Assembly (NCBI RefSeq): GCF_008905045.1
Contig: NZ_VWMY01000006.1
Coordinates: 124,001 to 188,000 of the forward strand
Direction of reading: 5' to 3'
Source of the DNA: Streptomyces albicerus
Lineage (GTDB): Bacteria; Actinomycetota; Actinomycetes; Streptomycetales; Streptomycetaceae
DNA: 64,000 nt
In this document: positions 25,327-33,786 of the stretch, in pieces
Position numbering within the stretch: position 1 is the first letter of the stretch
Layout of the letters: every line of letters begins with the position of its first letter
Notes under the pieces: model-generated
What the model was told of the DNA's origin: nothing
What the model saw: only the letters and a program-made list of their open reading frames with translations
Databases searched by the model: none
Position numbers and translations under genes: made by a program

Positions 25327-26823
25327 TCACCGCTCCCGCAGCCGCGTCGTCACCCAAGCCCCCACCAGCGCTACCCCCGCCATCGGCAGGAACACGGCGG
25401 CGAAGGCGGCCGGGTGACCGCCGGAGGCCTCCGTGGCCGTGTGCGTGACCGTGCCGCCGCCCAGCGCCGCGAAGGCCGCGCCGCCCGCGGACAGGAGGAT
25501 GACGTTCGAGAGGCCGTCGGAGATCTGGAGGGCGGCGGAGTTGGTGCCGGCCTCCTCGGGCGGGGAGAGGTGGAGCAGGAGGACGCTGGTGGAGGAGATC
25601 ACCAGACCCATCCCGAAGCAGCCGAAGGCCCACGCCACCGCCAACGTCCACACCGGCACCCCGTCGATCAGCACGCTCGGCGCGGCGGCGATCGAGGCCG
25701 CGACCAGCACCATGCCGAGCAGCATCAGCCGGTCTCGGTACGGCTCCACGCGCGCCCTGGACTGCACGAAGGACCCCAGCGCCCAGGTGCCCCCGCCCGC
25801 CGCCAGCGAGAACCCGGCCAGCGTCGGCGACAGCCCGCGCTCGGTGACCAGCATCAGCGGCACGAAGGACTCGGCCGCGATGAAGGACCCGGCAGCGACC
25901 CCGCGCAGCAGCACCACGGACGGCAGGCCGCGCGCCGCCCGGTAGGTCCCGCGCGGCAGCAGCCCGAGCATCGCCGGGACCAGCAGCGCGGCCCCTGCCA
26001 CAGCCGGGACCAGGGACAGCCACCGCACCCTTTCGTCGGATACGGCCTGGGCCGCGTACTGCAACAGCCCCGCACCCAGCGAGATGCCCAGCGCCAGCCG
26101 GATACGACGCCGGTCGAAGGGCGCTGCGACGGTTCCCTCCGTCGGCCCGGACGCCCGGCGCCGTATCTGCGGCAGCGCGAGCGCCAGCGGCAGGACGACC
26201 AGCACAGGTATCCCGACGAACACCCAGCGCCAGCCGAGGTGTTCGGTCACCGCGCCGGAGGCGAGCGGCCCGACCACGGACGGAATCACCCAGCTCGCCG
26301 CGAACGCCGCCATGATCGACGGCCGCAGCCGCTCCGAATAGGCCCGCCCCACGACCACGTACAACGCGACGATCACCAGCCCGCCGCCGAGCCCCTGCAC
26401 GGCCCGCCCGAGGATGAACAGCCACATCACCCCCGCCGTCCCGGACAGCAACAGGCCCGCCGCGAACGCCCCGATCCCCGCCGTCAACGACCCCAGCGGA
26501 CCCGCACGGTCCGACCACTGCCCGGCCAGCACCATCCCGAACAGACTGGTCGTGAAGTACCCGGAGAACGCGAACGCGTACAACGACACCCCGTCGAGCT
26601 CCCGCGCCGCCACGGGCATGGCCGTCCCGACCGCCGTCGCCTCAAAAGCGATCAGCAGCACGACGGACACGATCCCGATGCTGAGCGCCCGGTGGGAGCG
26701 GCTGAGGACACTGTCCTGGGTGACGTCTTCGGTGGGTGCGGTCGGTGCTGTCGGCGCGGTCGATGCGGTTGGAGCGGTCGGGGTGTGCGCGACGTCGGTG
26801 TCGCTCGGTTCCGGGGTGGTCAT
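25327..26823 (-). CDS. MFS family transporter, DHA2-like exporter
   Basis: A 498-residue membrane protein with about 14 hydrophobic segments. Motif A-like sequence GQWSDRAGPLGSL and the helix-5 motif GLGGGLVIVALYVVVGRAYSE identify a major facilitator with drug:H+ antiporter traits, and VIPSVVGPLASGAVTEHLGWRWVF is motif C-like. The first 45 residues are an unusual Thr/Ala/Pro repeat (APTASTAPTAPTAPT). The start is ATG 26823. Drug or metabolite export is likely; substrate unknown. Confidence 0.88.
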   Translation of the reverse strand: MTTPEPSDTDVAHTPTAPTASTAPTAPTAPTEDVTQDSVLSRSHRALSIGIVSVVLLIAFEATAVGTAMPVAARELDGVSLYAFAFSGYFTTSLFGMVLAGQWSDRAGPLGSLTAGIGAFAAGLLLSGTAGVMWLFILGRAVQGLGGGLVIVALYVVVGRAYSERLRPSIMAAFAASWVIPSVVGPLASGAVTEHLGWRWVFVGIPVLVVLPLALALPQIRRRASGPTEGTVAAPFDRRRIRLALGISLGAGLLQYAAQAVSDERVRWLSLVPAVAGAALLVPAMLGLLPRGTYRAARGLPSVVLLRGVAAGSFIAAESFVPLMLVTERGLSPTLAGFSLAAGGGTWALGSFVQSRARVEPYRDRLMLLGMVLVAASIAAAPSVLIDGVPVWTLAVAWAFGCFGMGLVISSTSVLLLHLSPPEEAGTNSAALQISDGLSNVILLSAGGAAFAALGGGTVTHTATEASGGHPAAFAAVFLPMAGVALVGAWVTTRLRER

Positions 26824-27078
26824 GACCGTCAGCGTAAGGGGCACCACTGACGTTGACCCCTGTCGGGAGACGGTGCTCGACCGGGACCTTGGTCGTACGA
26901 CCACTCTTCGGCCCTCCTCTCGGCCGTCCTTCTCGGCCCTCCTTTCATGAACGCCGTGTGGCAGTCCCGTTGCAGCCCCGGCCCATTCCTTGAGCCCTCG
27001 CCCGACCGCCGCCTACGGTCGACACATCGAGTTCGGAACGAGCACTTCGGAGCAAGCGAAACGCAACGTTCCCAACCC

Positions 27079-27150
27079 GGCCGTGTGCCCGAGTGGTTGA
27101 GGGGCTCGCCTGCAAAGCGAGTAACGCGGGTTCGATTCCCGCCACGGCCT
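27079..27150 (+). tRNA. tRNA-Cys (anticodon GCA)
   Basis: A 72-nt tRNA gene. The acceptor stem GGCCGTG (27079-27085) pairs with CACGGCC (27143-27149). The anticodon stem-loop is CTCGC-CTGCAAA-GCGAG with anticodon GCA. The T arm is GCGGG-TTCGATT-CCCGC. The discriminator base after the acceptor is T, as expected for tRNA-Cys (U73). The CCA end is not encoded. No promoter is certain. Confidence 0.94.
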
Positions 27151-27189
27151 CTCAGTGCGGTGGTGGGCTCGGCCGTTGTCAGGTCGGGC

Positions 27190-28359
27190 TCAGAGCACCC
27201 CGCCGGCCTCGTCCTGGAACAGCTCAGTCCAGTAGTGCCACTCCCCCTGCGGGGCGGAGCCCGTGGGGTCGATCGTCGAGAGGGTCTGGGTCATCGTCGT
27301 GGCCAGTTGGTCGTAGACCTCCGAGGTCAGTGCGTGGGAGAGGGACTCGTCGATCGTCTTCTCGCGGTGGAGCAGCCAGAGGGTGAAGGCCAGGGTGGAG
27401 ATGTCCGTGTTCAGGGCGTACAGGGTGGCCTCGGGCTCGCTCCAGTTGAGGATCGCGCCCGTCGCGCCGTCGACGACCAGGCTGTTGTCCTCGATGAGGT
27501 GGCCGAGGCGTATCAAGTGGTCGGCAGTATCGGGGAGTTCGTCGGTGTACTCGCCGGGGCGCTCGTCCTCGTAGTACTCGGCGAGGGTCGGCAGCGGTAC
27601 GTCCGTGTCCAGCTGGAACAGGTGGCCGTCCTCGGGCAGGCCCGTCTCGCGCAGGAAGCGGCGGGTCGGCTCGTGCGTGAGCGCCGCCGGGAAGTCGACG
27701 TCCTCGAAGCGCACGACCCGGCCCTGGCCGAACTCCTGGTCCAGCAGGCGGGCGGACAGGTCCAGGGTGAGCGCCGAGTCCGCGGGCGGGCCCGCGATCA
27801 GGGCCAGTGGGCGGATCAGCGCCGCCATCCTCCAGAACGGCGGGACCTCGCCCCCGGTGCCCTCCTCGAACACCGTGCGCAGCTGTCGCGACGCCTCCGT
27901 GACCGCCTTCGGCCCGAACCGGCCCTCGTAGGCGGCGAATTGACCGCGCCGCGCCGTCATCTCCTCCGTCGCCGTCACGAACTCCGTCAGCGTCCGGAGC
28001 GACGGCGCGAGCGGGCGGCGGTCCATGAGGTCGGGGCGGTCGTGGAGGAAGTAGGTGGTGGACACCTCGCCCGTCGCTCCGTCGAGCAGGACCGACTCCG
28101 CCTCGGCCCCGGCGGGGCCACGGAGCGCGCCTATCACCAACTGGTCCCGCAGCGACTCCGGCAGGCGGTCCGGGTCTCCGGTCGAGTCCGCCACCGTCCG
28201 CAGGCCGTCGACGCGCAGTGCCTCGAAGGTCAACAGGCCGCTGTCATCCGGCAGTCCGGGGCCCGCCAGCCAGCGCCGTGTCGGTGTGTGCGCGACGTAC
28301 GGATCGAGTTCGCCCTCGGTCAGAGTGATCGTCTTGGTGCCGGTGTCCGTCGTGCTCAT
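27190..28359 (-). CDS. SUKH-4 family immunity-type protein, tandem domains
   Basis: A 389-residue protein of the SUKH-4 family, known as immunity proteins that neutralise polymorphic toxins. Two internal copies are seen: TRRWLAGPGLPDDSGLLTFEAL in the N half and TRRFLRETGLPEDGHLFQLDTD near residue 215. Each is followed by a stretch like HLIEDNSLVVDGATGAILNW. The start is ATG 28359. It lies convergent with tRNA-Cys and has no toxin gene beside it in this window, so it may be an orphan or its toxin lies elsewhere. Confidence 0.82.
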   Translation of the reverse strand: MSTTDTGTKTITLTEGELDPYVAHTPTRRWLAGPGLPDDSGLLTFEALRVDGLRTVADSTGDPDRLPESLRDQLVIGALRGPAGAEAESVLLDGATGEVSTTYFLHDRPDLMDRRPLAPSLRTLTEFVTATEEMTARRGQFAAYEGRFGPKAVTEASRQLRTVFEEGTGGEVPPFWRMAALIRPLALIAGPPADSALTLDLSARLLDQEFGQGRVVRFEDVDFPAALTHEPTRRFLRETGLPEDGHLFQLDTDVPLPTLAEYYEDERPGEYTDELPDTADHLIRLGHLIEDNSLVVDGATGAILNWSEPEATLYALNTDISTLAFTLWLLHREKTIDESLSHALTSEVYDQLATTMTQTLSTIDPTGSAPQGEWHYWTELFQDEAGGVL

Positions 28360-28566
28360 CGTTCCCCCGCGCATGGTTGTTCACAGTCCCCCGGCAGGAC
28401 CGAGCCAGGCGGCAAGCACGCGGAAAACCCCACGGAAAACCCACGGAAGATGTCCCGCCGCCCAGCGGTCCTCCCCACTGCCCAGAACACTACGCGGCAC
28501 CACTGACAACGCCCCGGCACAGCCGTGACCAGCGGACTCGCAGCAACTCCCGGCCGGAATCGGACC

Positions 28567-28752
28567 TCAGCCGAAGTACACGCCGCCCGCGACGACCACC
28601 ACCGCCGCCAGCACGAACACCAGCACCCACAGCGTCAGCTTCCCGACGCCGGGCCCGGGCTCGTACCGCGGCGGCCCGGACGGCTGCCGCTCGGACCGCG
28701 GCGACCCGGAAGGCTGCGGCTCGGACCGCTGCGGCTGCGGTGACTCGGTCAC
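28567..28752 (-). CDS. Tiny single-helix membrane protein, end of the xanthine dehydrogenase operon
   Basis: A 61-residue protein with a Pro/Ser/Gln/Arg-rich N terminus and one C-terminal membrane helix (TLWVLVFVLAAVVVVAGGVYF). Its GTG start overlaps the stop of the preceding molybdopterin subunit by GTGA, so it is translationally coupled. Function unknown. Confidence 0.6.
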   Translation of the reverse strand: MTESPQPQRSEPQPSGSPRSERQPSGPPRYEPGPGVGKLTLWVLVFVLAAVVVVAGGVYFG

Positions 28753-31058
28753 TGCGTCGCCGTCACCACGGCTGCCTGTGGACGTATCGGCAGACGGTTC
28801 ACCGGACGCCCGGTGGCCGCCCGTACCGCGGACGCGACCGCGGCCGGGGACGTGACCACCGGCACCGCGCTGACGGCCTTCGCGCCGAAGGGGGCGACCA
28901 CGTCGCGCTCCTCGACGAGTTTGACGATGCGGATGTCGGGGGCGTCCAGGGCGGTCGGCAGCGAGTACCCGGTGAGGTCGGGGTGGCGCACCAGCCCGCG
29001 CGCGGTGCGCAGGTTTTCCGTGAGGGCGACGCCGATGCCCTGGGTGACGCCGGCCTCGATACGGGCGGTGAGCTGCGCGGGGTTCAGCACGCGCCCCACG
29101 TCCTGGGCGAGCGCCAGCTCCACGACCCGTACGGAGCCCAGCTCGATGTCGACGTCGACGACCGCGCGGATCGCACAGAAGGCGAGGCCCACGAAGGCGT
29201 CACCCTGCCCGGTGCCGTCCAGCGGCTCGGTGGGATGCGGGCGGCACTGCGCGGTGGCCCACAGCTCCTTGCCGTCCAGCGCCTCCGTGACGGTGGTCGA
29301 CAGCACGCCGTCGTACGAGGTGATCTTGCCGTCGGTGATCTGGAGCAGCTCGGTGGACATGCCGAACTTGTGCGCCAGGGGCTGCAGCAGTTGCGTACGG
29401 ACCATCTTGGCGGCCCGTTCGACCGCGCCGCCGGAGACCCAGGTGTGGCGACCGCGGCAGCCCGGCCCCGCCGGGGGCTGATCGGTGTCCACGGAGGCGA
29501 CGTGCACCTCCTCGACGCCGAGCGTCTCCTGGACGATCTGCCGGGCCAGCGTGGTGAAGCCCTGGCCGGTCTCCACGGCCGCGCAGAGCACCGTGGCGAC
29601 ACCGTCGTGGACCTTCACGGTGGCCGTCGAGACCTCGTCCGCGCCCTCGGCGCCGAGCATGTGGACCATGCCGAGCGCGTAGCCGACGCCGCGGCGTACG
29701 GCACCGGGTTCGCCGGCGCCCTCGGGGCCGCCGGGCAGCAGCCACTCGTCCTCGGGCGTGTCCTTCGGGAGGGCGGGCAGCGGGAAGTCCTGTACGGCTT
29801 GCAGGAGTTCGGCCACCGGGGCCGGGCAGGTCACGGTCTGGCCGGTGGGAAGTACGTCCCCCGTAGCCATCGCGTTGCGCAGGCGCAGCTCGGCCGGGTC
29901 GATGCCCAGCTTCTTCGCCAGCTTGTCCATCTGGGCCTCGTAGGCGGCGCACACCTGCATGGCGCCCTCGCCGCGTACGTGCCCGGAGGGCGGGTTGTTG
30001 GTGCGGACGGCCCAGCCCTCGATGAAGGCGTTCGGGACGACGTACGGACCGCAGGCGAAGGAGACGGCGGCGGCGAGAGCGTCGGACGACGTGTCCGCGT
30101 ACGCGCCCGCGTCGAGCAGGATCTGCGCCTCGACCTTCACCAGCTTGCCCTCGGCGTCCGCGTGGTGCCGGTAGCGCAGCAGTGTCGGATGCCGGTGGAC
30201 GTGGCCCAGGAAGGACTCTTCGCGCGTCGCGGTGAGTTTGACCGGACATCCGGTCTGCAGGGCGAGCAGCCCGAGAGGGAGCTGGAAGCCCTGGTCCTCG
30301 CGGTCGGCGGTGGCGCCGGGCACGCCGGTGACGACGACCTTCACGCGCTCCGGTTCCAGGCCGTAGCAGGCGGCGGCCGTGTCGCGGTCGGCGTGCGGGT
30401 CGGTGGACGCCACGTAGAGCTCGACCCCGCCGTCGGGGCGGGGCACGGCGAGGCCGGCCTCCGCGCCGATCGGGGCCGGGTCCTGGCGGCCGATGCGGTA
30501 CAGGCCCTCGACGACGATGTCACCGGCCGCGTCCGGGTCGCCGTGGCGCAGCGGGATGTGGCGGATCAGGTTGCCGTCGGGGTGCAGGGGTTCGGCCTCG
30601 AAGGCCTGCTCCGGGTCGGTCACCGGGTCGAGTACTTCGTACTCGACGATGACGGCGGCCGCGGCCATGCGCGCGGTGTCGGGGTGGTCGGCGGCGACGG
30701 CCGCGATGGGCTCCCCGTGGTGGCGTACGACCTCGGAGGCGAACACGGGGCGGTCGGCCTTGCCGCGGCCGTGCAGTGCGGCGCCGGGCACGTCCTCGTG
30801 GGTGATGACCGCCCGTACGCCGGGCATCTCGCGCGCGTGGGTGGTGTCGATGGACAGGATGTGCGCGTGCGGGTGCGGTGACCTGAGGACGGCCGCCCAC
30901 AGGAGGCCCTCGGCCCACAGGTCCGCCGCGTACGGGAAGGTGCCCTCCGTCTTGGCGCGGGCCTCCGCGGGCAGCAGAGACACGCCGAGGCCGTGCGGTG
31001 GCGGCTCCGGGGCGGTGCCCGGCTCCGCGGTGGTCGCGGTGGCGGTGTCGTTGCTCAC
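28749..31058 (-). CDS. Xanthine dehydrogenase-type molybdopterin-binding subunit
   Basis: A 769-residue subunit with the Ald_Xan_dh_C fold at the N terminus (RAKTEGTFPYAADLWAEGLLWAAVLRSPHPHAHILSIDTTH) and Mo-cofactor-binding domain 2. Segments such as DREDQGFQLPLGLLALQ, NPPSGHVRGEGAMQVCAAYE, and TGQGDAFVGLAFCA typify the family. Substrates of the family include xanthine, CO, nicotinate and aldehydes; the actual one is not readable. The start is GTG 31058, overlapping the 2Fe-2S subunit stop. Confidence 0.9.
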   Translation of the reverse strand: MSNDTATATTAEPGTAPEPPPHGLGVSLLPAEARAKTEGTFPYAADLWAEGLLWAAVLRSPHPHAHILSIDTTHAREMPGVRAVITHEDVPGAALHGRGKADRPVFASEVVRHHGEPIAAVAADHPDTARMAAAAVIVEYEVLDPVTDPEQAFEAEPLHPDGNLIRHIPLRHGDPDAAGDIVVEGLYRIGRQDPAPIGAEAGLAVPRPDGGVELYVASTDPHADRDTAAACYGLEPERVKVVVTGVPGATADREDQGFQLPLGLLALQTGCPVKLTATREESFLGHVHRHPTLLRYRHHADAEGKLVKVEAQILLDAGAYADTSSDALAAAVSFACGPYVVPNAFIEGWAVRTNNPPSGHVRGEGAMQVCAAYEAQMDKLAKKLGIDPAELRLRNAMATGDVLPTGQTVTCPAPVAELLQAVQDFPLPALPKDTPEDEWLLPGGPEGAGEPGAVRRGVGYALGMVHMLGAEGADEVSTATVKVHDGVATVLCAAVETGQGFTTLARQIVQETLGVEEVHVASVDTDQPPAGPGCRGRHTWVSGGAVERAAKMVRTQLLQPLAHKFGMSTELLQITDGKITSYDGVLSTTVTEALDGKELWATAQCRPHPTEPLDGTGQGDAFVGLAFCAIRAVVDVDIELGSVRVVELALAQDVGRVLNPAQLTARIEAGVTQGIGVALTENLRTARGLVRHPDLTGYSLPTALDAPDIRIVKLVEERDVVAPFGAKAVSAVPVVTSPAAVASAVRAATGRPVNRLPIRPQAAVVTATQ

Positions 31059-32617
31059 GCCTGGCCTCCGTCCTGGCCGTACGGCTGCTCGTGCGGCTGT
31101 GGTGACTCGAACGCGGACGGGTTGACGCCACCGGCGCCCGGGCCCGCCTGGTGCGGGATACGGGCCTCGTCGGCGTCCTGGGCGGACTCGGCGGACGCGT
31201 GGGCCTCGCGCTCGGCGACGACCTCGCGCACGGCGTCCAGGACACCCCGGTAGCCGGAACAGCGGCACAGGTTTCCGCACAGGGCCTGGCGGGTCTCCAG
31301 CTCGGTCGGCGCCGGATTGCCCTCGAGGAGGTCGTGCACGGTCATCGCCATGCCCGGGACGCAGAAACCGCACTGCACGGCGCCGCACTTGGCGAGCGCC
31401 CGCTGGACGTCCGAGGGCTGCCCGTCGGCGGCGAGGCCCTCGACCGTGCGCACCTCGCTCCCGGCGGCGGTCACGCCGGGCACGAGGCAGGACGCCACGA
31501 GCCGTCCGTCCACCTGCACGTTGCAGGCCCCGCACTCGCCCTGCGAGCAGCCGTCCTTGGCGCCCGCGAGACCGAGCCGTTCGCGCAGTACGTAGAGCAG
31601 CGATTCGCCGATCCAGGCGTCGGTCACGGGCCGTTCCACGCCGTTCACCCGCAGGATGTACGAGGCGAGGGGGTGGTCGATGTGCGAGGACGCGCCCTGG
31701 GAGTCGTCGGCCGCGGGCTCCTCGGCGGTGTCGTCGGGCGCCTCGGCGGACTCCTCCGGAGAGACCGCTTCGGGCTCGGCGGCAGGTTCGTCGGCGGGCT
31801 CCGGGGTGCCGTGTCCCGCCGGTGCCTCCGCGGGTTCCTCGTGCACCGGTTCTTCGCGCTCTACGGAGACGGCGATTTCGTCGGCGTGCTCTCCGGAGAC
31901 GGCGATGATCTCGGCGGCGTCGTGCTCGGCGCGGGGCGGCGCGATGTCGTGGTCGGCGTGCGGCGCGACGGCGTGCTCGGCGCGGGACGCCGCCTCGTCG
32001 GCGGACGGCGGCTGGTCCGGGGCGGGCTGCTGGGCCCAGGGCTCGTTGGCCCAGGGCGCGGCCGCTCCGCCCGGCAGGGTGGCCGGCGGGGTGCCGCCCC
32101 ACTGCTCGACCAGCGACGACGTGGTGAACTCGCCGGACTCGTCGGGCAGCTCACCGTCGGCGACGGGGATGGACCACTGTCCGGTCACGTCGTGTCCGGG
32201 CGCGCCCTGGCCTCCCTGGCCGCCGTGTGAGGGCTGGTCGAAGGTCCACTGGCCGGTGGCCCCGGGGTTGTACGAGAACGCGTCCTGGGCGGGCTGCCGG
32301 TGCTCTTCAGGCATGGCGTTCGGGTCGGGCCACTGCACGGTCTGCGGCTGCCCGGCGTCGGCGACCTCGGGCGGTACGGCCCAGGACCCGGAGGCGGCCG
32401 GGTCGGTCCCCGTGTCCGTGGTGGGAGCGGCCGTTATCGGCGGCGGTACGTAGCCGTGGCCGGGCGCGGCGAGCGGCGAGTCCGCGAGGAGGGCGTCGAT
32501 GCCCCCTTCGGGGAGCTTGACGAAGGCGGTGGCGCCGTCGTCGTAGTCGCCCTGAGGCAGCGGATCCCAGCGGCTGCCCGCCTGAGGGGCGCCCTCTCCG
32601 TGCTGGTCGTCGGTCAC
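31055..32617 (-). CDS. Xanthine dehydrogenase-type 2Fe-2S subunit with about 300-residue low-complexity N terminus
   Basis: A 520-residue protein. The C-terminal about 200 residues form the standard 2Fe-2S subunit: plant-type cluster motif CSQGECGACNVQVDG with C further on, then the second cluster QCGFCVPGM and GNLCRCSGYRGVL. The first about 300 residues are Pro/Ala/Glu/Asp-rich and disordered, containing EEPVHEEPAEAPAGHG-like acidic runs, absent in typical subunits of about 160 residues. The GTG start at 32617 overlaps the FAD-subunit stop. The extension makes the operon unusual and may tether or regulate the complex. Confidence 0.88.
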   Translation of the reverse strand: MTDDQHGEGAPQAGSRWDPLPQGDYDDGATAFVKLPEGGIDALLADSPLAAPGHGYVPPPITAAPTTDTGTDPAASGSWAVPPEVADAGQPQTVQWPDPNAMPEEHRQPAQDAFSYNPGATGQWTFDQPSHGGQGGQGAPGHDVTGQWSIPVADGELPDESGEFTTSSLVEQWGGTPPATLPGGAAAPWANEPWAQQPAPDQPPSADEAASRAEHAVAPHADHDIAPPRAEHDAAEIIAVSGEHADEIAVSVEREEPVHEEPAEAPAGHGTPEPADEPAAEPEAVSPEESAEAPDDTAEEPAADDSQGASSHIDHPLASYILRVNGVERPVTDAWIGESLLYVLRERLGLAGAKDGCSQGECGACNVQVDGRLVASCLVPGVTAAGSEVRTVEGLAADGQPSDVQRALAKCGAVQCGFCVPGMAMTVHDLLEGNPAPTELETRQALCGNLCRCSGYRGVLDAVREVVAEREAHASAESAQDADEARIPHQAGPGAGGVNPSAFESPQPHEQPYGQDGGQA

Positions 32618-33507
32618 GAAAGTGCCCTCCCCAGTGCTCGTCGGGCCAGCGCGGCGACAGTGCGCCGCAGGTGCAGTACGGCGGGCGGCAGCTGCTCTAC
32701 GGAGCCGTCCTCGGCGGGGGCCGGGTCGGGGATGCAGGCCGCGGCGACGTACTCCCCGAAGGCGGTCAGCGCCTCGGGGACGATCGCGCGGTTGTTGTCC
32801 CAGTCGATCAGCGAGGCGACCCACTGCTCGGCGTCCAGGGGACGCAGCGGCATCGGCGCTATGGCCCCCACGGCGCACCGCACTCCGCGCCGGGCGGGGT
32901 CGAGGACGAGCGACACGGACGCGATGGAGCGTCCGGGGCCGGTCCGTCCGGTCGCCTTCAGGAAGACCTGCGGGGCGTGCAGCAGCGGCACGCGCACGTA
33001 CCCGATGAGTTCGCCGCCGCGGAGCATCTCCATGCCCGCGAGCAGGTGCGAGACGGGGATCTCACGGCGGGCGCCGCCCGGGCCCGCGATGATGAGTGTC
33101 GCCTCCAGGGCGGCCAGTACCGGAAGCGCGTCCCCCGTAGGGGATGCCGACGCGATGTTGCCGCCCAGGGTGCCCGCGTTGCGGATCTGCGGTGGTCCCG
33201 CGGCTCTCGCGGCGGCCGCGAGGGCGGGGATGAGGGCGGCGAAGTCGGGGCGTCCCATGCGGGCGTGGGTGAGGCCCGCGCCGAGGAGCGCGTGGCCGTC
33301 CTGGTACTGCCAGCCGCGGATCTCGCTGATCCGGCCGAGGCCGACGAGCGCGGCGGGCCTCATCTGCCCGGAGTTGACGGCGGCCATGAGGTCGGTGCCG
33401 CCGGCCACGGGAACGGCGGCCGGCATGGCGGCGAGCGCCGCCACTGCCTCGTCCAGCGAGGCGGGCAGCGTGACGGCCTGCGCCGCCTGCGGTGCGTGCG
33501 TGGTCAA
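32614..33507 (-). CDS. Xanthine dehydrogenase-type FAD-binding subunit
   Basis: A 297-residue flavin subunit that passes electrons from the iron-sulphur subunit. The FAD-binding loop is AVPVAGGTDLMAAVNSGQ (about residues 30-47), and the later motif NAGTLGGNIASASPTGDALP matches the CO dehydrogenase/xanthine dehydrogenase flavoprotein family. I chose TTG 33507 (reads MTTHAPQAAQAV) with AAGGGG about ten bases upstream; ATG 33597 is the open-frame alternative. First gene of the operon FAD, FeS, Mo, with GTGA overlaps at each junction. Confidence 0.85.
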   Translation of the reverse strand: MTTHAPQAAQAVTLPASLDEAVAALAAMPAAVPVAGGTDLMAAVNSGQMRPAALVGLGRISEIRGWQYQDGHALLGAGLTHARMGRPDFAALIPALAAAARAAGPPQIRNAGTLGGNIASASPTGDALPVLAALEATLIIAGPGGARREIPVSHLLAGMEMLRGGELIGYVRVPLLHAPQVFLKATGRTGPGRSIASVSLVLDPARRGVRCAVGAIAPMPLRPLDAEQWVASLIDWDNNRAIVPEALTAFGEYVAAACIPDPAPAEDGSVEQLPPAVLHLRRTVAALARRALGRALS

Positions 33508-33786
33508 AACCGGCTGCCCCTTCCCGCTGCCCCACCTGGTCCCACCTGTGTTGCCGTACGGTACGTGCTGACAGGGCGGACGTGGCAACTCTGGCACATC
33601 TTCCCCGTCCCTCGACGCGGGGGTCCGCTAGGAGGCATTCCTACCCGCCACCGGCGGATGGTCCGTTTTCGCACCACATCGCCCGTCAGCGTGAATTGAC
33701 ATTCTTCGATGCCTCTTGGGCACCTTTCTCCTCGGGGGCCACCGTCCCAGGGCAACCGCTTCGGACGACACCCTGTGGGAGCCACC

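Noticed and set aside
27079..27150. Integration site (att) at tRNA-Cys
   Set aside because: No second copy of the tRNA 3' end was noticed in the window, and no integrase gene is present.
28377..30881. An 834-residue plus-strand frame opposite the molybdopterin subunit
   Set aside because: Antisense shadow of high-GC coding sequence, with repetitive Gly/Arg/Val composition and no domain.
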